Positions 20,383 through 30,119 of a stretch of 60,440 nt of DNA are shown in pieces. Numbering within the stretch: the first letter of the stretch is position 1; each line of letters begins with the position of its first letter. The notes below the pieces were generated by a model. The model was given only the letters and a program-made list of their open reading frames with translations, was not told where the DNA came from and did no database searches. Made by a program: the position numbers and the translations under genes. Source of the DNA: Candidatus Elulimicrobium sp. (GTDB lineage: Bacteria; Patescibacteriota; Minisyncoccia; Phycocordibacterales; UBA918); assembly GCA_020720815.1 (NCBI GenBank), contig DYNY01000006.1, positions 1 through 60,440 of the forward strand, read 5' to 3'.

Positions 20383-21609
20383 ATGCCTACTTTTACTTAT
20401 AGTGGGGAAGATCATTCGGGAGAGAAAGTAACCAAGACAGTGACTGCCGATGACCGCTATGCTGTATATGATATAGCTAGGCAAGAAGGACACCGAATTA
20501 CTAGTATCAAAACTACTAGCAGTGGATTTAAGAAATTTCTAAATATTGAAAAGTTAAATTATCTGCTTAGTCGAGTCTCGAGTGATGAGTTGGTAATGAT
20601 AACTAGAAATTTGGGTTCCATGCTTAAGGCAGGTCTTACTGTGACACGGGCACTGACTGTTATAGAAAGACAGTCATCTAATCCAAGAATGAAAGGGGTA
20701 ACTAAGCAAATCGTTGAGCAAATAAATAAAGGTGAACAATTTCACGTGGCATTAAAAAAGTTTCCAGAAGTATTTAGTGATCTTTATATTGCGATGATTA
20801 AGGCCGGTGAAGAGAGTGGCAGTTTATCGGAGTCTCTAAAGACTCTTTCAGTTCAAATGGAACGCTCCAGTAACTTGGCTAAGAAGGTTAAAGGGGCAAT
20901 GATCTACCCAGCGATTGTTATTACTGTCATGGTAATAATTTCTATTTTAATGATGATTTATGTGATGCCACAAATCACCGATGTATTTAAAGGAATGGAT
21001 AAGGATCTTCCTGCGACTACCGAATTTTTAATTGGTGCCAGTGATTTTTTTGTGGACAATACCCTGGTTGCGCTTGTTTCAATAATTGGTTTTGTAGTGG
21101 GTACACTATCATTTCTTAAAACAAAAGCCGGTCGCACTATTTCTTCCTGGGTCGTAGTCAGGTTACCGGTTATTGGTACTATGGCTAAAGAGACGAATAC
21201 TGCTCGTACGGCCCGTACCCTTTCGTCGTTACTTAATTCTGGTGTAGATGTCATTCAGTCAATTCAAATTACCGAGGAAGTAATTCAGAATGTTTTTTAC
21301 AAAAAAATTCTCCGTGATGCGGCAGAGAGAGTAGAGAAAGGCACGGCCCTCTCTGAGACTTTTATTGAACGTTCAGACCTCTACCCAATTTTGGTTGGTG
21401 AGATGATTTTGGTTGGTGAAGAAACGGGTCAGATATCTGGCATGTTGCAGGAGCTAGCTGTATTTTATGAAACGGAAGTAGAGCGAAAAACTAAAGATCT
21501 CTCAACGATTATTGAACCTATTCTAATGGTGATTATTGGGGCTGGTGTTGGCTTTTTTGCTTTGGCGATGATTGCCCCAATTTATTCAATTTCAGATGGC
21601 TTGAAATAA
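20383..21609 (+). CDS. pilC: Type IV pilus inner membrane protein PilC/GspF
   Basis: Two GspF domains; FIERSDLYPILVGEMILVGEETGQISGML. Confidence 0.95.
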   Translation: MPTFTYSGEDHSGEKVTKTVTADDRYAVYDIARQEGHRITSIKTTSSGFKKFLNIEKLNYLLSRVSSDELVMITRNLGSMLKAGLTVTRALTVIERQSSNPRMKGVTKQIVEQINKGEQFHVALKKFPEVFSDLYIAMIKAGEESGSLSESLKTLSVQMERSSNLAKKVKGAMIYPAIVITVMVIISILMMIYVMPQITDVFKGMDKDLPATTEFLIGASDFFVDNTLVALVSIIGFVVGTLSFLKTKAGRTISSWVVVRLPVIGTMAKETNTARTARTLSSLLNSGVDVIQSIQITEEVIQNVFYKKILRDAAERVEKGTALSETFIERSDLYPILVGEMILVGEETGQISGMLQELAVFYETEVERKTKDLSTIIEPILMVIIGAGVGFFALAMIAPIYSISDGLK

Positions 21610-21621
21610 GCCAGACCCGAT

Positions 21622-23379
21622 ATGAAAAAAATACCAATTACAAATAATGGTTTCTCCTTGATTGAAGTGATTGTTGTGAGTGCTATTTTGGTTTTGGTAT
21701 TTGGTGGTTTGTTTGTAGCTTTTGATTATTCACTAAAAGTTATTAATAACTCACGGGCTAAGCTTACAGCTATTTCTGTTGCTAATGATCGAATGGAGTA
21801 TTTTCGGTCTCTGCCTTACGCTGATGTTGGTGTGGTAAATGGTTTCCCGGTAGGGACTATTCTTCAAACTAGCACCACTACGATGAATGGAATTGAATTT
21901 GCTGAGCGAGTGCGGGTTGATTATGTCGATGACCCAGATGATGGCCAGGTCACTGCTACCACCACTGATAGTAATAATATATCCACTGATTATAAAAGAA
22001 TAAGACTAGAATATACTTGGGAGATTGCTGGAGCTACTAGTACCATTTTTATGGTTAGTAATATTATCCCTCGTTCCATTGAGACCAATGTTGGTGGTGG
22101 TACGGTGCGTATTATTGTAATAGATGATAATTCAGAATTGCTACCCGGGGCTAGTGTCAGAGTTAAAAATATAAGTAACGGTTATGATGTGACTTCAGTT
22201 ACTGATGTTAGTGGGATGGCTCTTTTTTCAGTTCCAGCCGATAGTGATTATGAAGCTGAGGTAACCGGGCCGATAGCTGGTAAAAATTACTCGATTGATG
22301 GAACCTATGTTGCCACTACCAGTAATCCTAATCCTGTGGTGTCAGCCTTTTCTGTACTTGAGGCCGATATTTCAACTCTCACTTTTCAGATCGGTGAATT
22401 GAGTGATTTAATGATAAAGACCCTAAGTTCGGTAGTAGAGGGTAATTTACGGGAAGAATTTATTGATCTTAGTGGTGTCGCTTCTAGTTCCGATATTGAT
22501 ATTATGGCTGGCCAATTAGTCCTTGCTGGGTCGCCGAATTATGAAATTAGGGGTGTAGCATATCTTATGCCAATTGAACCAACTACCCTATTGCGTTGGG
22601 AGACGATAGCTATTGGAGCTGATTTGCCAGTTGACACTTCATACAAGGTACGGGTTTCAACCGGTACTAGTTCTGGGCCATTTACACTAATACCAGAGAT
22701 AGATTTGCCTGGTAACAGTGCTGGTTTTAGTGATAGTCTGATTGATATTTCGGAATTAGATCCAGTCGTTTATCCATCATTAGTAGTGGAGCTAGTTTTA
22801 GAAACCACTGATACTAATTTTTCTCCGTTTCTTGACGAGGTCGGTGTTTATTACCGTGAAAGTGAAGTTATTAGTCCAGATGTAGACTTTACTATGGTTG
22901 GCAGTAAAGTAATTGGTAGTGATGCGATTTTCGCGCCTATCTATAAATTTAATTTAGCCACATCAACTAACTCTTTTGGGGAACTTCTGTTACCTGAGAT
23001 TGAGTTTGATATATATAGCCTTAATTTTTCTCCTAGCTACGATGTAGAATCTGGCTGTCCGGCGCTTCCGTTTACCCACCAGGCTGGTATTAATGGAGAG
23101 CTTGAGTTGTTACTAGCAGGTAATCAACTATATACATTACGCGTGGTAGTGACCGACTCACTTGCTCGAGCTATTCCTGGAGCCAAAGTAATCTTAAGTC
23201 GTAGTGGATTTTCTAGCACAGAGTACGCCAATACTTGTGGTCAGGTTTTCTTTAATAGTGGTGTGGCCGATGAAGTAGATTATGTTGTTGACATTAGTGC
23301 ACCAGGCTATACGACTATCAATATAAACCCTTATGAAATAGGGGCTGATAATTTATTGAGTGTTACACTCAACCCATAA
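21622..23379 (+). CDS. Large pseudopilin-like protein with prepilin N-terminus and carboxypeptidase-regulatory-like repeats
   Basis: NGFSLIEVIVVSAILVLVFGGLF prepilin motif; two PGASVRV/PGAKVIL segments. Confidence 0.8.
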   Translation: MKKIPITNNGFSLIEVIVVSAILVLVFGGLFVAFDYSLKVINNSRAKLTAISVANDRMEYFRSLPYADVGVVNGFPVGTILQTSTTTMNGIEFAERVRVDYVDDPDDGQVTATTTDSNNISTDYKRIRLEYTWEIAGATSTIFMVSNIIPRSIETNVGGGTVRIIVIDDNSELLPGASVRVKNISNGYDVTSVTDVSGMALFSVPADSDYEAEVTGPIAGKNYSIDGTYVATTSNPNPVVSAFSVLEADISTLTFQIGELSDLMIKTLSSVVEGNLREEFIDLSGVASSSDIDIMAGQLVLAGSPNYEIRGVAYLMPIEPTTLLRWETIAIGADLPVDTSYKVRVSTGTSSGPFTLIPEIDLPGNSAGFSDSLIDISELDPVVYPSLVVELVLETTDTNFSPFLDEVGVYYRESEVISPDVDFTMVGSKVIGSDAIFAPIYKFNLATSTNSFGELLLPEIEFDIYSLNFSPSYDVESGCPALPFTHQAGINGELELLLAGNQLYTLRVVVTDSLARAIPGAKVILSRSGFSSTEYANTCGQVFFNSGVADEVDYVVDISAPGYTTININPYEIGADNLLSVTLNP

Positions 23380-23385
23380 AACTTT

Positions 23386-24000
23386 ATGTCACTTAAAAGT
23401 TTTAATAAAAATAGTGGTATGACGCTCATTGAAGCGGTAGTAGCGGTGGGTCTATATACCATACTATCGGTAGTGATTATGGCAACCATTACTGATTTTT
23501 ATAAATTTAATGCGTACACTCTAGAACAAGTTGATGAAATCGAAAATGCTCGCAGGGGTATGACTCAATGGAATCGGGATGCTAAGGAAATGACTACTGG
23601 GGAAGATGGTTCATTTCCAATTGCGGTGATTGATGAGCATCGGTTTGGTTACTATAGTGACACTGACCAAGATGACATGGTTGAATATGTAGAATACATA
23701 TTAGCTACCACGACATTGAGAAAATTTAGTTATAACCCTACTGGTACACCAGCTTCTTATGACTTAACTACTCCTGATATGGAGCAGGTACTTTCACTGT
23801 ATGTACAAAATATTAATCAAGGGACTTCTACGTTTATGTATTTTGATAATAATGGAAATAAATTGAGTTCAACTTCTCCAATTATTAATGTGCGCTACAT
23901 TCAAGCTCAAATGATTGTAAACATTGATCAGAATCGTTCGCCCGGAGAGTTTATGCTCAGGTCTAGTCTTGCACCTCGCAATCTAAAGGATAATCTATAA
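23386..24000 (+). CDS. Minor pilin-like protein
   Basis: SGMTLIEAVVAVGLYTILSVVIM prepilin-like N-terminus. Confidence 0.8.
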   Translation: MSLKSFNKNSGMTLIEAVVAVGLYTILSVVIMATITDFYKFNAYTLEQVDEIENARRGMTQWNRDAKEMTTGEDGSFPIAVIDEHRFGYYSDTDQDDMVEYVEYILATTTLRKFSYNPTGTPASYDLTTPDMEQVLSLYVQNINQGTSTFMYFDNNGNKLSSTSPIINVRYIQAQMIVNIDQNRSPGEFMLRSSLAPRNLKDNL

Positions 24001-24006
24001 TAAGCT

Positions 24007-25440
24007 ATGAATCGTAATTTGACATTAAGAACAAAGAACAACAAATCAGCTGGATACTTAATGATCCTAGTCTTGGTTTTTAGTGGCATATTTTTTACTA
24101 TCATTAGTGGTTTTGTTGGCTATGTAATTACCCAAAACAAACTTGTAAATTTTCGCTACGAACAACAACGAGCCACTGAAATTGCTGAGGCCGGATTAAA
24201 TTATTACAAATGGTATTTAGCTCATTATCCTGGGGATTTGACCAACGGTACTGGTGTGCCAGGGCCATATGTACACCAATATAAAGATCCAGTGAGTGGA
24301 ACATTTTTCGGAGAATTTTCTCTGACAGTTGCTAGTACCACCTATTGTGGTAGTATCGCCTCGATTGAAGTTGAGTCGACGGCCTTTACTTATCAGGATC
24401 TTTCGGCAATTAGTACGGTGCGAGCTCGTTATACCAGACCAACAGTAGCTGAGTATTCATTTATAACAAATAGTTCAGTTTGGTACGGCGATGATAGAGT
24501 GATTACTGGTCCGGTTCATTCCAATCAAGGAATAAGAATGGACGGATTCCATAACTCTGCTATTGGTAGTGGTCAACTAACTTGGACATGTGATAGTACT
24601 TTTGGTTGTAATCCAAACCGTGTCGTAGCAGGTGTTTACACTACTAGTGGTAATGCTACACCTGGCCTTTTTCAGTTCCCTACCTCGCCGGTTGATTTTA
24701 ATGGAATAAGTTTAGACTTAGGTGAAATAAAAAACAAAGCACAAAATGCTGGTGGAATTTACTATGGACCATCAGGTGCTAGTGGCTATAGAGTAATTTT
24801 TAATGGTGATAATACGATTACAGTCCGTCGAGTGAATTCGACTACTGCTTATACAGCTTATTCAACCACTGAAGGGTATCATACAGAAAGTAATGTTATT
24901 ACCAATGACAGTTTATTAGGAAATAGGGTGGTTAATTCTGCTTGTCCGATTTTATATTTCGAAGATAAAGTTTGGTTGGAAGGTCAGGTTTCGCAAAAAG
25001 TTACTTTAGCAGCAGCCAATTTATCAAGTGGAGCACAAACAAACATAGTAATAAATAACAATATTGAATATGTTCCTGACAGCGTGTCTGGCTTGTTAGC
25101 TATCGCTGAGGATGATATCGATGTTGGTTTAGTAGTGCCAAATAATATGAGAGCTGATGGAATTTATATAGCACAAAATGGCAGATTTGGCAGAAATCAC
25201 TACAGGGCTTCTGATTTATCAAACGCATTAGATCCCTATATTCTTCGGGGAACTCTTACACAATATGGAAGTACTATTTCAAATGGAAGAGTTGGCACAA
25301 AGTGGACAAATAATGGTGTAACAATCTCAGGTTTTGCTAATCGAATTAATTCATTTGATTTAAACCAGGTAGTGAGTCCACCGCCAATTACTCCCGAGAC
25401 TTCAGATGTCTATACTTTTAAGGATTGGCGTCAAGATTAA
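24007..25440 (+). CDS. PilX-like pilus-associated protein
   Basis: N-terminal TM followed by EQQRATEIAEAGLNYYKWYL; last gene of the pilus operon. Confidence 0.65.
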   Translation: MNRNLTLRTKNNKSAGYLMILVLVFSGIFFTIISGFVGYVITQNKLVNFRYEQQRATEIAEAGLNYYKWYLAHYPGDLTNGTGVPGPYVHQYKDPVSGTFFGEFSLTVASTTYCGSIASIEVESTAFTYQDLSAISTVRARYTRPTVAEYSFITNSSVWYGDDRVITGPVHSNQGIRMDGFHNSAIGSGQLTWTCDSTFGCNPNRVVAGVYTTSGNATPGLFQFPTSPVDFNGISLDLGEIKNKAQNAGGIYYGPSGASGYRVIFNGDNTITVRRVNSTTAYTAYSTTEGYHTESNVITNDSLLGNRVVNSACPILYFEDKVWLEGQVSQKVTLAAANLSSGAQTNIVINNNIEYVPDSVSGLLAIAEDDIDVGLVVPNNMRADGIYIAQNGRFGRNHYRASDLSNALDPYILRGTLTQYGSTISNGRVGTKWTNNGVTISGFANRINSFDLNQVVSPPPITPETSDVYTFKDWRQD

Positions 25441-25441
25441 A

Positions 25442-25478
25442 CAAAAAGGTCGCCAGGCATAGCCTGGCGACCTTTTTG
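25442..25478 (+). terminator. Terminator of the pilus operon
   Basis: CAAAAAGGTCGCCAGGC-ATA-GCCTGGCGACCTTTTTG. Confidence 0.85.
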
Positions 25479-25498
25479 CTATGGTACAATTTATCAGT

Positions 25499-26275
25499 AT
25501 GAAATACACCAAAGCCCTTGTGGTTGGTAATTGGAAACTTAATCCAGGCACCAGTATTGAAGCGAAGTCATTAGCCTTGGCGATTAAAAAACATGTGGCA
25601 AAATATAAAGAAACGCAAGTGGTGGTTGCGCCACCATTTTTATTTATACCGGATGTAGCACGCAATCTAACCAAGACCGAAGTCAAGTTGGGAGCTCAAG
25701 ATGCTCATTTTGAGGAACGTGGTGCTTGTACCGGTGAAGTCAGTCCCGTAATGTTAGCTACTTTTGGTGTGACTTATGTAATTGTTGGGCACTCAGAGAG
25801 GAGAGCGCTTGGTGAGACTAATAAACAGGTTAATCTAAAAATTCAAACTATACTTAAACGTAAACAAACCCCAATTGTTTGTATCGGAGAAAAAGTGCGT
25901 GATAGTCAGGGTCTGTTCTTCAATGAAATTGAAGAACAGGTAAGAAGTTTAGCTGAAAAACTGACCCCTGTTATGTTATCTCGAATTGTTATTGCTTACG
26001 AACCGATTTGGGCGATTGGTACCGGAGCCACAGCGACAGCTGAAGATGTGAAAGAGATGCAGCTCTTTATTGTTAGTGTATTGACCAAGATTTACGAGAG
26101 AAAAGTAGCCGCCAAAGTACATCTCATTTATGGTGGATCAGTTAAATCTAGTAACGCTTTGGAGCTATACCAAGAGGGAGGGATGAATGGTTTCTTGGTT
26201 GGGGGAGCAAGTTTACAAGCTAAGGAATTTGCTGCGATTGTTGCAATGACATTGCCCAAGGAAGCTAAAAAATAA
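25499..26275 (+). CDS. tpiA: Triosephosphate isomerase
   Basis: VVGNWKLNP, VIVGHSERR, IAYEPIWAIGTG, LIYGGSVKSSN. Confidence 0.97.
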   Translation: MKYTKALVVGNWKLNPGTSIEAKSLALAIKKHVAKYKETQVVVAPPFLFIPDVARNLTKTEVKLGAQDAHFEERGACTGEVSPVMLATFGVTYVIVGHSERRALGETNKQVNLKIQTILKRKQTPIVCIGEKVRDSQGLFFNEIEEQVRSLAEKLTPVMLSRIVIAYEPIWAIGTGATATAEDVKEMQLFIVSVLTKIYERKVAAKVHLIYGGSVKSSNALELYQEGGMNGFLVGGASLQAKEFAAIVAMTLPKEAKK

Positions 26276-26279
26276 TATT

Positions 26280-27404
26280 ATGGATTTGCGTTTAATTACA
26301 GAAGCAGAAAATTTGCAGGGTAAATATGTATTGGTAAGAGCATCTTGTAATGTGCCTTTGGATAAAGGAGTGGTTTGTAATTCATTTCGTCTACGCCGAG
26401 CACTGCCTACCTTGGAATATTTACGTCTCGAGGGAGCACGGGTAATCGTGATATCACATATTGGTAGAAAGACGACTGATTCCTTGCTACCAGTTTATGA
26501 AGCGCTAAATAAATTAATTCCAATTAGTTGGGGTGGCCGTATCACCGATCCAGCTTTTGCTACCACTAGAGAGGCGATGAATGACGGAGATATTGTCCTA
26601 TGTGAGAATCTTAGGCAAGATACACGAGAGGAAAGTAATGAACAATCGCTAGTCGAAGAAATAGCTAAGTACGCCTCTATCTACGTAAATGATGCTTTTG
26701 CCGAAGCTCATCGTGATCATGCTTCTACCCTTGGCTTGGCACAAGTTTTGCCAGCTTATGCTGGCATTACTTTGGCGGAGGAAGTGATAGAACTAATGAA
26801 GGTAATGCAGCCACAAAGCCCCTCGCTCTTCTTACTTGGTGGCGCTAAGTTTGAAACTAAGATGCCCCTGGTGGAGAAATATCTTAATCTCTATGATCAT
26901 GTCTTTGTCGGAGGAGCACTTGCTAATGATGTGTTAAAGGCTAGGGGGTATGAAGTCGGCACTTCTCTGGTGTCAGATGTTTCTCTAGCAAAAGCACCAT
27001 TTCTATGGAGTGAGAAGCTACTTTTACCACTTGATGTAATTGTTGACGGTCCATATGGAGTAGCGACCAAGCTGTTAGATCAAGTTGCTAAAGAAGAGAA
27101 GATTTTGGACGTCGGTCCAGAAACAGTGTTGATGCTAGAGAGTTATATTTTGAAGTCTAAAACAATTTTGTGGAATGGACCATTCGGGAATTATGAGCAG
27201 GGATTTGTTGAGGGAACGGAAGCAGTGGCTGAGATGATAGCTAAAGCAACCGGTTTTTCCGTGTTGGGTGGAGGAGATACAGTAGCATCGGTGGAGAAGC
27301 TTGGGCTTAACAAAAAGTTTGGCTTTATTTCGATTGGCGGTGGTTCGATGTTGACTTTGCTTGAGTATGGTACGACACCAGTGCTACAAGCACTGTGCAA
27401 ATAA
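26280..27404 (+). CDS. pgk: Phosphoglycerate kinase
   Basis: GGAKFETKMPLVEKYL, WNGPFGNYE, VLGGGDTVASVEKLG, ISIGGGSMLTLLE. Confidence 0.95.
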   Translation: MDLRLITEAENLQGKYVLVRASCNVPLDKGVVCNSFRLRRALPTLEYLRLEGARVIVISHIGRKTTDSLLPVYEALNKLIPISWGGRITDPAFATTREAMNDGDIVLCENLRQDTREESNEQSLVEEIAKYASIYVNDAFAEAHRDHASTLGLAQVLPAYAGITLAEEVIELMKVMQPQSPSLFLLGGAKFETKMPLVEKYLNLYDHVFVGGALANDVLKARGYEVGTSLVSDVSLAKAPFLWSEKLLLPLDVIVDGPYGVATKLLDQVAKEEKILDVGPETVLMLESYILKSKTILWNGPFGNYEQGFVEGTEAVAEMIAKATGFSVLGGGDTVASVEKLGLNKKFGFISIGGGSMLTLLEYGTTPVLQALCK

Positions 27405-27414
27405 ATCTGTTAAA

Positions 27415-27455
27415 ATACAAAAGCTGTGGAGGCTTAGCCTCCACAGCTTTTGTAT
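27415..27455. terminator. Bidirectional terminator between pgk and the HIT gene
   Basis: ATACAAAAGCTGTGGAGGC-TTA-GCCTCCACAGCTTTTGTAT. Confidence 0.85.
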
Positions 27456-27457
27456 TA

Positions 27458-27856
27458 TTATTTAATTAATAATAACTTCTCACGAACAGCACTAGCTGTT
27501 ATTTTAAGTTCTTCGTCTTTTGCTTCTATTCTTGGATTTAAAACTAAGTCAGTGTTTCGGCAAGGGTAGAGCCGGACGTGGACATGTGGTACTTCAAAGC
27601 CTTCTATAACCACACAGGTCCGCAGGGTGCTGTAGACCAGATCAAGTGCCTGCGCAATTTTCTTAGTGGTGTCCATTAATGCGTCGTATTCTTTGGTGGT
27701 TAAATCAAAAACGTAAGCCACTGGTCGTTTATTTATCACTAACAATTGTCCCAACATAGATGGGAATTTGTCAGGGATAACAATTGTTTGTTCATCCTCA
27801 TAAATAATCTCAGCCGGAATTTCGCGGTCAATAATTTTAGAAAAAATAGTTTTCAT
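27458..27856 (-). CDS. HIT family protein
   Basis: FSKIIDREIPAEIIYEDE...VPHVHVRLYP. Confidence 0.9.
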   Translation of the reverse strand: MKTIFSKIIDREIPAEIIYEDEQTIVIPDKFPSMLGQLLVINKRPVAYVFDLTTKEYDALMDTTKKIAQALDLVYSTLRTCVVIEGFEVPHVHVRLYPCRNTDLVLNPRIEAKDEELKITASAVREKLLLIK

Positions 27857-27906
27857 ATAATTCTAGTATACTCCCAGATTAGCTGTTTGTGGTAGGATAG
27901 GAAAAT

Positions 27907-29610
27907 ATGCCTCACTTTGAGCACCGACCACTTATGCCAGAAGAAGTTGCGTTTAATTTGGCTGAATATGACACTTGGTTAAGAAGGTTATTGTTTAATC
28001 GGGGGGTGACTAACAAAGTTGAAGCCGAAGTTTTCCTGGCACCTTCTTATGATCAGCACCTGCACGACCCTTTTTTATTGCATGATATGGAAAAAGCGGT
28101 GGAACGAGTTTTGCGGGCAATAGCTAGCGACAAAAAAATTGTTATCTATAGTGATTATGATTGTGATGGTATACCGGGAGCGGTGGTGCTACACGATTTT
28201 TTTGTCGCAATTGGCTTTAATAATTTTTATAACTACATACCACACCGACATTACGATGGTTTTGGTCTTAGTTCTAAAGCGGTTAAAAGATTAAAGGACG
28301 AGAAAAATCCAGATTTAATTATTACCATTGATTGTGGTACTACAGATTTTGAAGCCGTTGCTTTAGCGAGTGAACTCGGTATAGATGTCATCATTACTGA
28401 TCATCACGAACCCAAGGCCACGCTACCGCAAGCGGTCGCTATAGTGAATCCTAAAGTAGGTCATACTTATCCTTTTACTGGTCTTTGCGGGGCAGCGGTC
28501 ATTTTTAAGCTAACCCAAGCTTTGATTGTTCGGGGTAATTTTAACCTATCATCCGGCTTAGAAAAGTGGTGGCTCGATATGGTTGGAATCGCGACGATTG
28601 CCGATATGGTGCCGTTGTGTGATGAAAATCGTGTTTTTGCGCACTATGGGCTTAAGGTGTTGCGTAAGTCACGTCGTCCAGGTCTTAAGCTTCTACTGCT
28701 TAAACAGAAGGCCAGTCAACAACATCTAACGGAAGATGATATTGGTTTTATGATTGGTCCACGAATTAACGCTGCTTCGCGTATGGATACTCCGGAAGAC
28801 GCTTTTTTAATGCTGGCGACCAAAGATGATACGGAGGCTGTTAAGCGAGTAGATTATCTTGAAGATCTAAACCTAGAAAGAAAATCGGCTGTGGCTCAAA
28901 TTACCAAAGAGTTACATAAACGACTTGAATTAGTTGATGAGTTACCACCAATCTTTGTCATGGGTAATCCAAATTGGCGACCATCGCTCGTTGGTTTGGC
29001 CGCTAATAAATTAGCTGAAGAACACAACCGCCCGGCTTTTCTTTGGGGTCGCGATGGTAATGGCCTTATTAAAGGCTCGTGTCGCTCAGGTAGTGAAATC
29101 AGTGTGATCAAAATCATGGAAGTAGCTCCGGAACTCTTTATTGAATTTGGTGGTCATCATATGTCGGGTGGTTTCTCAATTAGGGAAGAAAAGATTCATA
29201 CTTTCACGGAAGGTTTGACCAAAGCTTTTGTGTCTTTGGGTGCTACAGCACAGGTAGTTGAACCACTTTTGGTGGATATAGAATTAGGGCTAGATGATTT
29301 TTCGTCGTCACTACTACGAGCCCAAAGATTGTGTGGACCCTTTGGGGCCGGTAATCACAAGCCACTTTATTTAATTAAAAATGTCACTCCAAAGGAAGTC
29401 TTGGTCTTTGGTAAAGGGAAAGAGCATACTAAGTTAACTTTTAATACTAGTGGGATTGTAAAGGAAGCCATTGCTTTTTTCCGGACCCCAGAACAGTTCA
29501 AAGTCACACCAACAATTGATGGTATTTTTTCATTGTTAGTCCACTTGGAAGAAAGTTTTTTTATGAATCGTTCGCAGACTCGTCTGCGTATAATTGAAAT
29601 ATTTCGCTAG
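27907..29610 (+). CDS. recJ: Single-stranded-DNA-specific exonuclease RecJ
   Basis: IYSDYDCDGIPGAVVL, ITDHHEP, GGHHMSGGFSI. Confidence 0.95.
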   Translation: MPHFEHRPLMPEEVAFNLAEYDTWLRRLLFNRGVTNKVEAEVFLAPSYDQHLHDPFLLHDMEKAVERVLRAIASDKKIVIYSDYDCDGIPGAVVLHDFFVAIGFNNFYNYIPHRHYDGFGLSSKAVKRLKDEKNPDLIITIDCGTTDFEAVALASELGIDVIITDHHEPKATLPQAVAIVNPKVGHTYPFTGLCGAAVIFKLTQALIVRGNFNLSSGLEKWWLDMVGIATIADMVPLCDENRVFAHYGLKVLRKSRRPGLKLLLLKQKASQQHLTEDDIGFMIGPRINAASRMDTPEDAFLMLATKDDTEAVKRVDYLEDLNLERKSAVAQITKELHKRLELVDELPPIFVMGNPNWRPSLVGLAANKLAEEHNRPAFLWGRDGNGLIKGSCRSGSEISVIKIMEVAPELFIEFGGHHMSGGFSIREEKIHTFTEGLTKAFVSLGATAQVVEPLLVDIELGLDDFSSSLLRAQRLCGPFGAGNHKPLYLIKNVTPKEVLVFGKGKEHTKLTFNTSGIVKEAIAFFRTPEQFKVTPTIDGIFSLLVHLEESFFMNRSQTRLRIIEIFR

Positions 29611-29668
29611 CAATAACCGATTGGTAATACTTATGAAATGAAGAAGACTGATGTTACAATGGCTTAAT

Positions 29669-30088
29669 ATGGAAAAAATCATTGCTTATACTGATGGTGG
29701 TGCACGTGGTAACCCGGGCCCGGCAGGGGTTGGTGTCTATATTGTAACTCCGTCAGGTGAAGTAGTCCGGGAAGTAAAAAAGGCGATTGGTGATAATACC
29801 AACAATTTCGCTGAGTACCATGGTGTTTTACTGGCGCTTCAGACTTTAAAACAAATCTATAGTACCAAAACTAAGGCGATGCAGTTTGAGATTCGTCTTG
29901 ATAGTGAATTGGTAAAAAAACAGCTTAATGCAGAGTACCAAATAAAGGAAGTTACCCTCGTTCCAATATTTATTGAGATTCACAATCTGCGTGTCTCGGC
30001 TTTTCCTAATCTTACTCTGACTCATGTTCGTCGTGAACTAAATAAAGAAGCGGATAGGCTTGTAAACGAAGCCATCGACGGTAAATAA
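29669..30088 (+). CDS. rnhA: RNase H-like ribonuclease
   Basis: AYTDGGARGNPGPAGVGVY, NFAEYHGVLLAL, VRRELNKEADRLVNEA. Confidence 0.92.
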   Translation: MEKIIAYTDGGARGNPGPAGVGVYIVTPSGEVVREVKKAIGDNTNNFAEYHGVLLALQTLKQIYSTKTKAMQFEIRLDSELVKKQLNAEYQIKEVTLVPIFIEIHNLRVSAFPNLTLTHVRRELNKEADRLVNEAIDGK

Positions 30089-30119
30089 AATACAATAAAA
30101 GTGGAGGAGTTAAAAATCC

